The translations under genes were made by a program, and so were the position numbers. 36,975 nucleotides of DNA from Bacteroidales bacterium (GTDB taxonomy: Bacteria; Bacteroidota; Bacteroidia; Bacteroidales; UBA12170), in assembly GCA_021157585.1 (NCBI GenBank), contig JAGGWH010000141.1, positions 1-36,975 on the forward strand. Direction: 5' to 3'. Of the stretch, positions 17,041 to 24,895 are shown in pieces (positions within the stretch are counted from its first letter, which is position 1; each line of letters begins with the position of its first letter). The notes below the pieces were generated by a model. The model saw only the letters and a list, made by a program, of their open reading frames with translations. It did not search any database and was not told the DNA's origin.

Positions 17041-17886
17041 ATGGATAAAATTCAAGAAATTCAATCATTTGCAACTCAAGTACGAAGAGATGTCTTGAGA
17101 ATGGTACACGGAGCAAAATCAGGACATCCGGGAGGTTCTCTAGGCTGTGCCGATTTTGTTAGTGTATTATATAATCGCATATTAAAATACGATGCAAGTA
17201 ATTTTACAATGGATGGAAAAGACGAGGATCTTTTCTTTATTTCTAACGGACATATTGCTCCTGTTTGGTACAGTACCTTAGCGAGGTCAGGCTTTTTCCC
17301 AATAGAGGAACTTAGTACTTTAAGACAAATAGATTCGCGTTTGCAAGGTCATCCAACTAATCTCGAAGGTTTGCCGGGCATTCGTATTGCTTCGGGTTCA
17401 CTAGGGCAAGGACTTTCAGTTGCATTGGGTGCCGCACAAGCAAAAAAACTCAATAACGATAACCGTTTAGTGTTTACACTGCATGGTGATGGAGAATTAG
17501 ATGAAGGTCAGATTTGGGAAGCATTAACCTATGGAGCTGCTAAGAAAATAGATAATATTATAAGCACCATCGATTATAATCAAAAACAAATTGACGGACC
17601 TATAGAAGAAGTTCTTGATCTAGGTAATTTAAAAGCCAAACTTATTGCATTTGGATGGGATGTTTTAGAAATGCAAGGTAATGATGTTGCTAATGTTATT
17701 GAGGTTTTAGATCAAGCTATTGCAAGAACAGGCAAAGGGAAACCGGTTGCTATTATTATGCATACAGAAATGGGTGCAGGAGTAGACTTTATGATGGGAA
17801 CTCATAAATGGCATGGGACAACTCCTAACGATGAACAATTAGAAAAGGCTTTAGCTCAACTTCCCGAAACATTAGGAGATTATTAA
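17041..17886 (+). CDS. tktA: Transketolase, N-terminal (thiamine diphosphate) subunit
   Basis: The N-terminal half of a two-subunit transketolase, which moves two-carbon units between sugar phosphates in the non-oxidative pentose phosphate pathway. The 281 aa carry SGHPGGSLGCADFVSVLY (27-44), a GHIAPVWYS loop and the thiamine diphosphate/Mg motif GDGELDEGQ (149-157) ending at Asn180 in IDYN. It ends where the N-half of a full-length enzyme ends. The C-half is not next to it but 1.56 kb downstream, after a vWA gene. Both halves read in the same direction and are presumably co-transcribed. Confidence 0.93.
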   Translation: MDKIQEIQSFATQVRRDVLRMVHGAKSGHPGGSLGCADFVSVLYNRILKYDASNFTMDGKDEDLFFISNGHIAPVWYSTLARSGFFPIEELSTLRQIDSRLQGHPTNLEGLPGIRIASGSLGQGLSVALGAAQAKKLNNDNRLVFTLHGDGELDEGQIWEALTYGAAKKIDNIISTIDYNQKQIDGPIEEVLDLGNLKAKLIAFGWDVLEMQGNDVANVIEVLDQAIARTGKGKPVAIIMHTEMGAGVDFMMGTHKWHGTTPNDEQLEKALAQLPETLGDY

Positions 17887-17910
17887 AATATCTATCTTTA
17901 TATCAAAAAA

Positions 17911-19308
17911 ATGAAACAATCATTCTTTAAATATTTAATGTTTTTCGTGATTCTTGTGTTTATGAGTTTATCTTCTATAAGCCAAAATACAATACAGATA
18001 AAAGCCGAAAAACCGCTAAAGACACGATTATTGTTTGTTTTTGATGGATCACAAAGTATGTATGGTCGCTGGCAACGGCAACAGAAAATTGAAGTTGCCC
18101 GGAGATTATTGACTCATTTTGTTGATAGTTTAGCAAATGTAGAAAATCTTGAGATGGCTTTACGTGTCTATGGTGATCAATACGGTGTGCCACCACAAGT
18201 ATGTGAAGATTCAAGACTTTTAGTTCCTTTTTCGGCTCAAAATGCAAAAAAAATTACGACTGCATTAAAACATATTGTTCCTAAGGGTACAACACCAATT
18301 GCTTATGCTTTAGAACAAGCCGCTAACGATTTTCCTGAATGTAATTATTGCCGAAATGTTGTGATTTTAATTACTGACGGCATTGAAGCTTGCGATGGAG
18401 ATCCCTGTGCAGTTTCCTTAGAATTACAAAAAAAAGGAATTATGTTAAAACCTTTTGTAATAGGAATTGGGAAAAACTTCGAGCAAGAGTTTGACTGCGT
18501 TGGAACATACATTGAAGCTAATGAGGAAGAAGATTTCTCAAAAGCATTGAAAGCAGTTATTACTCAAGCGTTAAATCACACTACTGCTCAGGTTAATCTG
18601 CTTAATAAACAAGGAAATCCCAAAACCACAAATTTGCCTGTTAGTTTTTACGATCAGTTTACAAATAATTTAAAATATCATTTTGTGCATACTTTAAATG
18701 GCTTTGATGTGCCGGATACAATTTTTGTAGAACCACGCACAACATATAAAGTAGTGGTGTCCAGTATTCCTCCAGTAACTAAAGACAGTGTGCAAATAGA
18801 AAAAGGAACACATAATACTATTGCTTTAGATGTGTCTGTTGGAAAAATGAATTTAGAATTACTTGGTAGAGAGAAATCTATTGCAGGTTTACAAGCAATT
18901 ATTCGAAAGCAAGGAGAGAGTAAAACCCTTCATGTTCAATATTTTGGTAATATAGAAACTTACCTTTGCGGTACTTATCAAGTAGAAGTATTGAGTTTGC
19001 CACGGATGCTTGTTGATAGTGTCCAAATTTCGGAAAACCATATTACCACTGTTCAAATTCCTGGTCCGGGGATAGCTGTAATTAAGAAACCTTCATTAGG
19101 TTATGGAGCTATTCACAGAGAATTGGAAGATGAATTAGAGTTAATTTATAATTTAAGAGAAAATATAAATCACGTAGAATCTCTTTATTTACTTCCCGGA
19201 AAGTATCGAGTCATTTTTCGTTCTAAATTTAAGAACACCACAGTTAGTACTCGAGAAGTTCGCTTTGAAGTGAAAACAGGAGAAACAGTAACCGTTGATA
19301 TTCATTAG
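17911..19308 (+). CDS. Secreted von Willebrand factor A domain protein
   Basis: A 465-aa exported protein: signal peptide to about residue 25 (SSISQ), then a vWA domain at about 37-225 with an intact metal site: DGSQS (Asp45, Ser47, Ser49), Thr127 in KGTTPIAYAL and Asp156 in LITDGIEACDGDPC. Cysteines at 98, 144, 147, 161, 166 and 196 cluster around the metal face. After it come three degenerate beta-sandwich repeats at about 226-308, 312-384 and 386-465, each ending in a strand pair such as DSVQIEKGTHNTIAL, DSVQISENHITTVQI, VRFEVKTGETVTVDI. A single such protein family occurs in many Bacteroidota; its partner is unknown. It lies 24 nt after the transketolase N-half, inside the transketolase unit. 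Confidence 0.85.
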   Translation: MKQSFFKYLMFFVILVFMSLSSISQNTIQIKAEKPLKTRLLFVFDGSQSMYGRWQRQQKIEVARRLLTHFVDSLANVENLEMALRVYGDQYGVPPQVCEDSRLLVPFSAQNAKKITTALKHIVPKGTTPIAYALEQAANDFPECNYCRNVVILITDGIEACDGDPCAVSLELQKKGIMLKPFVIGIGKNFEQEFDCVGTYIEANEEEDFSKALKAVITQALNHTTAQVNLLNKQGNPKTTNLPVSFYDQFTNNLKYHFVHTLNGFDVPDTIFVEPRTTYKVVVSSIPPVTKDSVQIEKGTHNTIALDVSVGKMNLELLGREKSIAGLQAIIRKQGESKTLHVQYFGNIETYLCGTYQVEVLSLPRMLVDSVQISENHITTVQIPGPGIAVIKKPSLGYGAIHRELEDELELIYNLRENINHVESLYLLPGKYRVIFRSKFKNTTVSTREVRFEVKTGETVTVDIH

Positions 19309-19395
19309 TAGAATAATATAAAACAATGAAACGAGCATGTTGAAAATCATCATTTATTACACACAAAGGAATGATTATTTTTTACTTGCGACTTC

Positions 19396-19411
19396 TCCCG
19401 AAGAATCGGGA
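19396..19411. repeat. Short palindromic unit between the vWA and transketolase C genes
   Basis: TCCCGA, loop AGAA, TCGGGA: a GC-rich hairpin inside AT-rich spacer, with flanks ACTTC and CAGGC. It resembles the short dispersed palindromes often scattered in Bacteroidota intergenic DNA. Only one copy is in this window, so its repeat nature is not shown here. Confidence 0.4.
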
Positions 19412-19445
19412 CAGGCTATCTGACCAAAATATAAAATTATAACAG

Positions 19446-20402
19446 ATGAAAAAATACACTTTTACAGAAAAAATTGATACTCGCTCCGGATTTGGGGCAG
19501 GACTTACAGAGTTAGGTAGAACTAACCCTAATGTAGTTGCTCTTGTAGCAGATTTAACAGGATCACTTAAAATGGGCGACTTTAAAAAAGAGAATCCGGA
19601 GCGCTTTTTTCAATCTGGAATAGCTGAAGCTAATATGATGGGAATGGCGGCAGGTTTTACAATTGGAGGTAAAATCCCTTTTGCAGGGACTTTTGCAGCT
19701 TTCGCTACAGGACGTGTTTACGATCAAATTCGTCAATCCATTGCCTATTCCCAGAAAAATGTAAAAATTTGCGCATCTCATGCTGGAATTACTTTAGGAG
19801 AAGACGGTGCAACACACCAAATTCTGGAAGATATTGGAATGATGAAGATGCTACCGGGAATGGTGGTTATTAGTCCTTGCGATTATAACCAAACCAAGGC
19901 AGCAACATTGGCTATAGCAGAATATGAAGGTCCGGTTTATTTACGTTTTGGTCGTCCTGCAGTACCAAATTTTACTGTAGCAGACGAAAAATTTGAAATT
20001 GGCAAAGCTCAGATGCTAAGTGAAGGTACTGACGTTACTATTGTAGCGACTGGTCATATGGTATGGGAAGCTATTCAGGCAGGTGAAGCTTTAGAAAAAG
20101 AGGGTATAAGTGCAGAAATAATAAATATACATACGATTAAACCTTTGGATACCAAAGCAATATTGAACTCGATAAATAAAACGGGTTGTATCGTTAGCGC
20201 CGAAGAGCATCAAAAAGCAGGAGGACTTGGTGAAAGTATAGCTTCTTTCTTAAGCGAAAATAATCCAACTCCTATGGAATTTGTTGCCATTAATGATGTT
20301 TGGGGACAAAGTGGAAAACCAAGTGCGTTAATGGAAAAATATGGCCTAAATGCAGCAAGTATAGAGGCTGCAGCAAAACGTTTAGTCGCCAAAAAAGCTT
20401 GA
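19446..20402 (+). CDS. tktB: Transketolase, C-terminal subunit
   Basis: The C-terminal half of the two-subunit transketolase, 318 aa. It supplies the catalytic glutamate Glu61 in FQSGIAEANMMGMAAGF, which starts thiamine activation in the partner's cofactor, and the pyrimidine-binding segment; HAGITLGEDGATHQ (112-125) and RFGRPAVP follow. It ends in the usual transketolase C-domain (IVATGHMVWEAIQ, SAEEHQKAGGLGES). It depends on the N-half encoded at 17041-17886 for a working enzyme. The gap before it (137 nt) holds a GC-rich hairpin but no -7 match, so it is probably read with the upstream genes. Confidence 0.93.
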   Translation: MKKYTFTEKIDTRSGFGAGLTELGRTNPNVVALVADLTGSLKMGDFKKENPERFFQSGIAEANMMGMAAGFTIGGKIPFAGTFAAFATGRVYDQIRQSIAYSQKNVKICASHAGITLGEDGATHQILEDIGMMKMLPGMVVISPCDYNQTKAATLAIAEYEGPVYLRFGRPAVPNFTVADEKFEIGKAQMLSEGTDVTIVATGHMVWEAIQAGEALEKEGISAEIINIHTIKPLDTKAILNSINKTGCIVSAEEHQKAGGLGESIASFLSENNPTPMEFVAINDVWGQSGKPSALMEKYGLNAASIEAAAKRLVAKKA

Positions 20403-20566
20403 TTATATTAATGATTTTATAAGAGCCTATTACTGAAAATGGAATATTTTCCATATTATGAATATACTGTATAACATCAGTAAACATAATTACTTGATAT
20501 GTAAATGTATAGTTTTTTGGCATAGATATTGATATATACAGTTTGAGTTCTTTCATTAAGTTAATC

Positions 20567-20637
20567 TTAATTATAGCGTTGGAGTGGTTACCGCGCTATA
20601 GGGGAGTAGTGATACTCCGTGTAATTAATATTTTTTT
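20567..20637 (+). ncRNA. Possible branched structured RNA element
   Basis: Three stems fit together: an outer stem TTAAT (20567-20571) with ATTAA (20624-20628); TATAGCG (20572-20578) with CGCTATA (20594-20600); and GGAGTA (20603-20608) with TACTCC (20613-20618) closed by GTGA, a GNRA tetraloop. A T-run (20631-20637) follows, then a classical terminator. This looks like a three-way junction. No promoter match was found upstream, and it does not match an RNA family I know; it could be only part of a complex transcription end. Confidence 0.35.
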
Positions 20638-20650
20638 AATAATTGTTCGA

Positions 20651-20681
20651 AAGCCAAAGATTTATTTCTTTGGCTTTTTTT
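20651..20681 (+). terminator. Intrinsic terminator downstream of the transketolase genes
   Basis: AAGCCAAAGA (20651-20660), loop TTTATT, TCTTTGGCTT (20667-20676), T-run to 20681. Ten perfect pairs. It lies about 250 nt after the transketolase stop, which leaves room for an independent short transcript. Confidence 0.88.
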
Positions 20682-20711
20682 ATGCTTTTTAGAAGCGTTA
20701 TTTCGATAAAG

Positions 20712-20760
20712 TGTAGTCCTCTATATCATCTCGCCAGAACAAAGTGAAGGAGAGGTCACA
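20712..20760. repeat. Imperfect 49-nt palindrome
   Basis: TGTAGTCCTCT (20712-20722) pairs with AGAGGTCACA (20751-20760) with one bulge and one mismatch. The interior CATCTCGCCAGAACAAAGTG is similar in style to the TCATCTCGA...GAAGTGA...GAGAG intergenic palindromes that I recall from many Bacteroidota genomes. It is a single copy in this window. Confidence 0.4.
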
Positions 20761-20794
20761 ATGTTATGAAGGTAAAAACGTTTGGACAGGAATT

Positions 20795-21682
20795 TTATCT
20801 TTTCACTTGCGAAAGGAACAATCCTAGAAGTACAATAGAGATACCTGCTACTTTTATTAAACTGATAGATTCGTCCAAAACAAAATAGGCAAATACTAGT
20901 GTAAATACGGGAATACTATTTGAGAAAGCAGATGCTTTACTTGGTCCAATTTTACCAATTCCGTAAGTAAATAACACAAAAGCAAAAGAAGAGGCAAACA
21001 GAGATAGATTGAAGAAAGAAAAAGCTAAGTTCGTTGTAATCTTTTCGGGAAAGCTTAATAAATTCCTCCATTCAAACACAAATATTAGAGGTAAGAATAG
21101 AAAAATACCAATAAGGTTCTGGAAGGTTGTGATTGTAATACTATTGTATTTTCCGGTTAGTTTCTTAAGTCCTAAACCGTATGCAGTCCCAGTTAAAACA
21201 GCCAATAACAACATAAGTATCCCTAACCAGGAAAAAGATAAATCTTTACCAAAATCAGCAACAACTAAAACAACTCCACCAAAAGAGATAAGTAATCCTA
21301 AAACATTCATCCTCGTAAGTTTATCTCTAAATAGTAAGTAGGCTCCAATAGGCGTAAATAAAGGGATTGTAGCAATTAAGATTGAAGCAATAGATGCCGA
21401 AGTAAATTGAATGCCATAACCTTCAAAAATAAAATATAAAAAAGGTTGTGTAAAGGAGAGAAGAAGCAAGAATAGATAATCCTTCTTTTGGATTTTTTGG
21501 AGTTTACGACTTAATTTGGCAATCGATATTAAAATCGAGAAAGATAAAATAAGACGGAAAAAGATGATCAACAAAGGCGTAAATACCTCAAGCAATTGCC
21601 TTGTCCAAACAAAGGACAAACCCCAAAACATCATGGCAAAGAATAGGGCAGGATAAGCTTTGTTGATGTTTAAGTTCTTCAT
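20795..21682 (-). CDS. EamA / drug-metabolite transporter family permease
   Basis: An inner-membrane transporter of 295 aa with ten predicted helices in two EamA repeats. The first opens ALFFAMMFWGLSFVWTRQLL and holds the ASIASILIATIPLFTP segment with the LFRDKL loop; the second, after about residue 150, shows the matching PSKASAFSNSIPVFTLVF with the DESI loop. Substrates in the family range from amino acids and purines to metabolites and drugs, and are not readable from sequence. Its ATG shares one base with the stop of the upstream TonB-dependent receptor (TAATG), so the two are translationally coupled and may handle the same compound. Confidence 0.9.
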   Translation of the reverse strand: MKNLNINKAYPALFFAMMFWGLSFVWTRQLLEVFTPLLIIFFRLILSFSILISIAKLSRKLQKIQKKDYLFLLLLSFTQPFLYFIFEGYGIQFTSASIASILIATIPLFTPIGAYLLFRDKLTRMNVLGLLISFGGVVLVVADFGKDLSFSWLGILMLLLAVLTGTAYGLGLKKLTGKYNSITITTFQNLIGIFLFLPLIFVFEWRNLLSFPEKITTNLAFSFFNLSLFASSFAFVLFTYGIGKIGPSKASAFSNSIPVFTLVFAYFVLDESISLIKVAGISIVLLGLFLSQVKR

Positions 21683-23721
21683 TATCTCTTAGCTTCCAAA
21701 TTTATAGTTACTCCTGCTTTAAGCCAAGTCCCTAACTGCAAAACACCATATTCAAAATAGCTCTGATTGAATAAATTCATACCATATATAAACAGCGTAT
21801 AGTATTGACGTTTGTAGTACAATTTAGCATTTGCCAAAAATACAGCTTTATACGGTTCTTCTTGGTATTCTTGGTCGTTAAAATTATAAGTCTGAAAAAT
21901 TCCAACTCTATCGCGGTAGCTTATTGAAAAATTTGCAAATAGATTGGATGCAATAGTGATTGTTCCTCCAAAATTTAATTGATGCTTTAAATGTGTACTA
22001 GCATACTTTGTGAGCTGAGGGATTTCTTTAAATTTTACACTCAAATAGGTGTAATTCAAATAGATGTTTTGTAGAACTACAGAATGAAAAGGCGAATAGT
22101 CAATCCCTATTTCAATCCCGGAAACATTTTGTTCCACAATATTCTGCGTCTGCCATTTCTCAATATCATTAAGCCAAACCCAATCGATAATATCTTTTCC
22201 TAGGCGAGAAAAGTAAACGGCATCAAACTGAAAATTTGAATTTTTATATTTTACTCCCAAGTCGAAGGAAGTAGCTCTTTCGGGAAGTAATTCTGTATTT
22301 CCAAGGTTTGCAGGCCCTGAATAATACAAATCAGTAAATGTTGGTAAGCGCATTGCTTGGTTAACAGATCCTATAATTTTGAGATTTTGATTTATGGAAT
22401 AACTAAAATCAATTCCAGGATATACTTTAAGTTGTTGACTGTAGTCGGAGTTCCAGTTAATCAAAAAGCCAAAAGCAGCATAGAATTTTGATTCTGAGAT
22501 TAGTTGATGATCGATAAACACACTTGCATTCGATCTTTTAAAATAATGAGAGAAGCTATAATCTTTATCCCAAGGAACAGGCTTTATTTTTTCTTGGGTT
22601 TCACCCAAACTGCTGCTCCAAATAGATTCTGATTTAATTTCAGTTCCAATTTGTGTTTTCCCTAATTTACTTATAAAACGATGATTGGTCTTTAAACCAT
22701 AAGTATCCGTTTGGTGAAAATTCTGATAAACGGAAGGGTTTTCTCGTGTCAGTACCCATTGATCCTGGTGTCTTCTCCAGAAAATACTAATTTTAGAAAC
22801 CAATTGTTTGCCAAAATTCAGATTTGCATTTCCATTGTAAGCATTATTATACTCGTACTGAAGGGGATATTTAGTAGAATAAAAACCATTAGCCCCAAAT
22901 TCTTTTTTAAGTGCTCCTAATTGAAAATCAAAGGTGTATTTATCAGCAATCCATTGCGATTGAATGAAAAAATTGCTCAACCGGAAATCAGTATTTTCCA
23001 TATAGCCATCACTACCCGATTTTTGAAAACTTAGAAAAGTTTTATTTCTTCCTTTTGTGACATTAACGGAAGCCCCTAAACTATAGAAAGCGTTTTGTCC
23101 TCCTTCGCCTGTAATTTGAATTTTGTTCATGGCAGAGGGCTGAGTTACAATATTCACGGCTCCGGCAAAAGCATTAGCTCCATAGATACGTGCTGCAGAA
23201 CCTTCTAAAATTTCTATTCGCTCAATAGCTTGAGAAACAAGAGGAAGATTTAAAGTAAAATGACCTGTTTGAGCATCGGATAGGGGAATACCATTCAATA
23301 AAATCAGGACTTGATCGAAAGAGCTTGCGCGAAGAGAAATATCACTTTGGATGCCAAATCCGCCTCTTTGTCGAATATCTATTGCTCTTCGTTGTTTTAA
23401 AATTCCTGCAATATCTTGCTGTCCCGATTGAAGAATATTTTGTTTGCTAATTAGATTTACAAGCCGTGCTTGTTGGCTAAAAACCAAAGGCTCAACTGCC
23501 GAAATAATTTCAACTTCTTCAAGCTCTAGTTTTTTATCAATACGTAAAGAATCTTCCTGAGCAAAAGAGGTGGCAGCACCTAATGTTAGTAAGCTGTAAG
23601 CAACATTAAGACTAGCGATTTTAATCACTTTTTTCAAGCTATTAAAAACAGCATAAGACTTATTTGTCCATCTCCTAAAAGTAATTATCTGGTATTGAGA
23701 ATGTGCTGTTATTTGTTTCAT
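21682..23721 (-). CDS. TonB-dependent outer-membrane receptor (BtuB-like)
   Basis: An outer-membrane active transporter driven by TonB, 679 aa from the ATG at 23721. The frame stays open to 23763, but a -7 box TACATTTG lies between, and the protein from 23721 has the usual N-terminal extension of Bacteroidota receptors (RRWTNKSYAVFNSLKKVIKI, 16-35) before the signal region ending at about ATSFAQ. A possible TonB box is LEEVEIIS. The plug follows at about 75-195 (RRAIDIRQRGGFGIQSDISL, LILLNGIPLSDAQTGH, ERIEILEGSAARIYGANAFAGAVNIV), then the barrel. The ligand is unknown; no cobalamin riboswitch is seen. The gene is TAATG-coupled to the EamA permease. Confidence 0.9.
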   Translation of the reverse strand: MKQITAHSQYQIITFRRWTNKSYAVFNSLKKVIKIASLNVAYSLLTLGAATSFAQEDSLRIDKKLELEEVEIISAVEPLVFSQQARLVNLISKQNILQSGQQDIAGILKQRRAIDIRQRGGFGIQSDISLRASSFDQVLILLNGIPLSDAQTGHFTLNLPLVSQAIERIEILEGSAARIYGANAFAGAVNIVTQPSAMNKIQITGEGGQNAFYSLGASVNVTKGRNKTFLSFQKSGSDGYMENTDFRLSNFFIQSQWIADKYTFDFQLGALKKEFGANGFYSTKYPLQYEYNNAYNGNANLNFGKQLVSKISIFWRRHQDQWVLTRENPSVYQNFHQTDTYGLKTNHRFISKLGKTQIGTEIKSESIWSSSLGETQEKIKPVPWDKDYSFSHYFKRSNASVFIDHQLISESKFYAAFGFLINWNSDYSQQLKVYPGIDFSYSINQNLKIIGSVNQAMRLPTFTDLYYSGPANLGNTELLPERATSFDLGVKYKNSNFQFDAVYFSRLGKDIIDWVWLNDIEKWQTQNIVEQNVSGIEIGIDYSPFHSVVLQNIYLNYTYLSVKFKEIPQLTKYASTHLKHQLNFGGTITIASNLFANFSISYRDRVGIFQTYNFNDQEYQEEPYKAVFLANAKLYYKRQYYTLFIYGMNLFNQSYFEYGVLQLGTWLKAGVTINLEAKR

Positions 23722-23740
23722 GCTTCTTGCTAAAAGAAGC
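23722..23740 (-). promoter_or_regulatory. Hairpin in the leader of the TonB receptor gene
   Basis: On the minus strand GCTTCTT, loop TTAGC, AAGAAGC directly abuts the ATG at 23721. The seven perfect pairs would fill almost the whole leader, so the ribosome landing site would be inside the stem. Confidence 0.4.
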
Positions 23741-23742
23741 TG

Positions 23743-23750
23743 CAAATGTA
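23743..23750 (-). promoter_or_regulatory. -7 box of the TonB receptor gene
   Basis: Minus-strand TACATTTG, exact TAnnTTTG, ending 22 nt before the ATG at 23721. It decides for that start over the upstream in-frame codon at 23763. No -33 TTG at standard distance. Confidence 0.5.
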
Positions 23751-23807
23751 AACAATTGTACAAAATAGAAAAGCCAATAAAATGCTAAACTGTCGAAAAG
23801 TTACAGC

Positions 23808-24893
23808 TTATTTAAATATACGCTCTTTGTTTAAAAAGTTGCGATAAGCTTGAGCATTGATATTGTGCATTGTATTGTTTTTTGCAAAATTGTGATAACC
23901 AGAATAATCGGGCTTAGCACAGAAATAAAGGAAACTATGATTTTCGGCATTTAAAACGGCATCGATAGAAGAAATTGAAGGGATACAAATTGGTCCGGGA
24001 GGTAATCCTGCATATCTGTAGGTATTATATGGAGAATTTATATTCAAATATTCTTTAAGTACTCGTTTAATTGTAAAATCGCCCAGAGCGTAAATAAGAG
24101 TGGGATCTGCCTGCAATCTCCAACCACGTTTTAACCTATTTATATAAACACCCGCTACTTTAGCTTTCTCGGCATTCTGCTGAGTTTCTTTTTCAACTAT
24201 ACTGGCAAGTATAGAAACTTCAACAGGAGATAAACCTAAAGCAATGGCTTTATTTCTACGAGAATCATTCCAAAATTGTCTGTATTCATAATTCATTCTT
24301 TCAATAAATTTTTCCGCAGACGTATTCCAATTAACAAAATAAGTATTAGGAATAAACATAGTAGCAAAAGTTTCGGTTGAGAAACCATATTTAGCTGCAA
24401 CAATGCTATCGTTTAACATACGTAATAATTTAGTGCTGTCAACATTTAGCTGGGTCGATATTTTATTAGCCAAGTCTTTTTTCAGTCTAACATTATTGAA
24501 AATTAATCGAACAGGCTCTTGTTCTCCGGAACGTAGCATATTAATTAAGTCTTCATTAGATAATCCATTGGTAAGTAAGTACATTCCCGGTTTTATATGC
24601 TGGTCATACTTTTTTTGTTTTGCCCACCACTCAAAATTAGCACGATGAATAATCAATCCGTTATTATAAAGTTGAGTCTTTAAGTCAGCAAATGTGTCTG
24701 TTGGCTTAATATAAATTGTAAACTCTTCTTTTTCATCAGATACCCAAACATTTGGCGAGAAAATAGCTTGATAAATAAAGTATGCTCCACCAGCTAAACC
24801 CAACACTACTACAAAAAGGATAATTCTAAAAAAAATACCTAACTTATTCTTTTTCTTGCTAGGCCTGCTGTAGGCGCTATGATAATATTCCAT
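23808..24893 (-). CDS. mltG: Endolytic transglycosylase MltG (YceG family)
   Basis: An inner-membrane lytic transglycosylase that cuts nascent peptidoglycan strands and so limits glycan length. The 361 aa have a cytosolic basic start, one membrane helix at about 20-42, a LysM-like segment (KPTDTFADLKTQLYNNGLI), and the YceG domain with the catalytic Glu234 in ILASIVEKETQ; the family signatures GVYINRLKRGWRLQADPT and SPYNTYRYAGLPPGPICIPS are intact. It starts 2 nt after the stop of the GNAT gene, hence in an operon with it and dapF. This groups mDAP synthesis with glycan-strand processing. Confidence 0.95.
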   Translation of the reverse strand: MEYYHSAYSRPSKKKNKLGIFFRIILFVVVLGLAGGAYFIYQAIFSPNVWVSDEKEEFTIYIKPTDTFADLKTQLYNNGLIIHRANFEWWAKQKKYDQHIKPGMYLLTNGLSNEDLINMLRSGEQEPVRLIFNNVRLKKDLANKISTQLNVDSTKLLRMLNDSIVAAKYGFSTETFATMFIPNTYFVNWNTSAEKFIERMNYEYRQFWNDSRRNKAIALGLSPVEVSILASIVEKETQQNAEKAKVAGVYINRLKRGWRLQADPTLIYALGDFTIKRVLKEYLNINSPYNTYRYAGLPPGPICIPSISSIDAVLNAENHSFLYFCAKPDYSGYHNFAKNNTMHNINAQAYRNFLNKERIFK

Positions 24894-24895
24894 CT

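Larger units (their letters stand above)
20403..20794. other. Intergenic region between convergent genes, with several hairpins
   Basis: A 392-nt stretch without a credible gene. It contains a short hairpin ATGGAATATTTTCCAT near 20439-20454, a branched fold at 20567-20628, a strong terminator at 20651-20681 and an imperfect palindrome at 20712-20760. Frames that cross it on the minus strand overlap the transketolase gene and look like chance. Confidence 0.6.

Noticed and set aside
20290-20556. 88-codon minus-strand frame across the end of transketolase
   Set aside because: It overlaps the transketolase C-half by more than 100 nt and shows no family features.
20640-20660. TTCGAAA resembling a tRNA T-loop
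   Set aside because: No acceptor, D or anticodon stems can be formed around it; it is the left flank of the terminator.
23722-23763. Longer start for the TonB receptor
   Set aside because: The added residues precede the standard N-terminal extension and the stretch contains the -7 box TACATTTG.
21682-23807. Cobalamin riboswitch upstream of the BtuB-like receptor
   Set aside because: Only 86 nt separate the receptor start from mltG, too short for a full cobalamin element, and no B12-box is visible.
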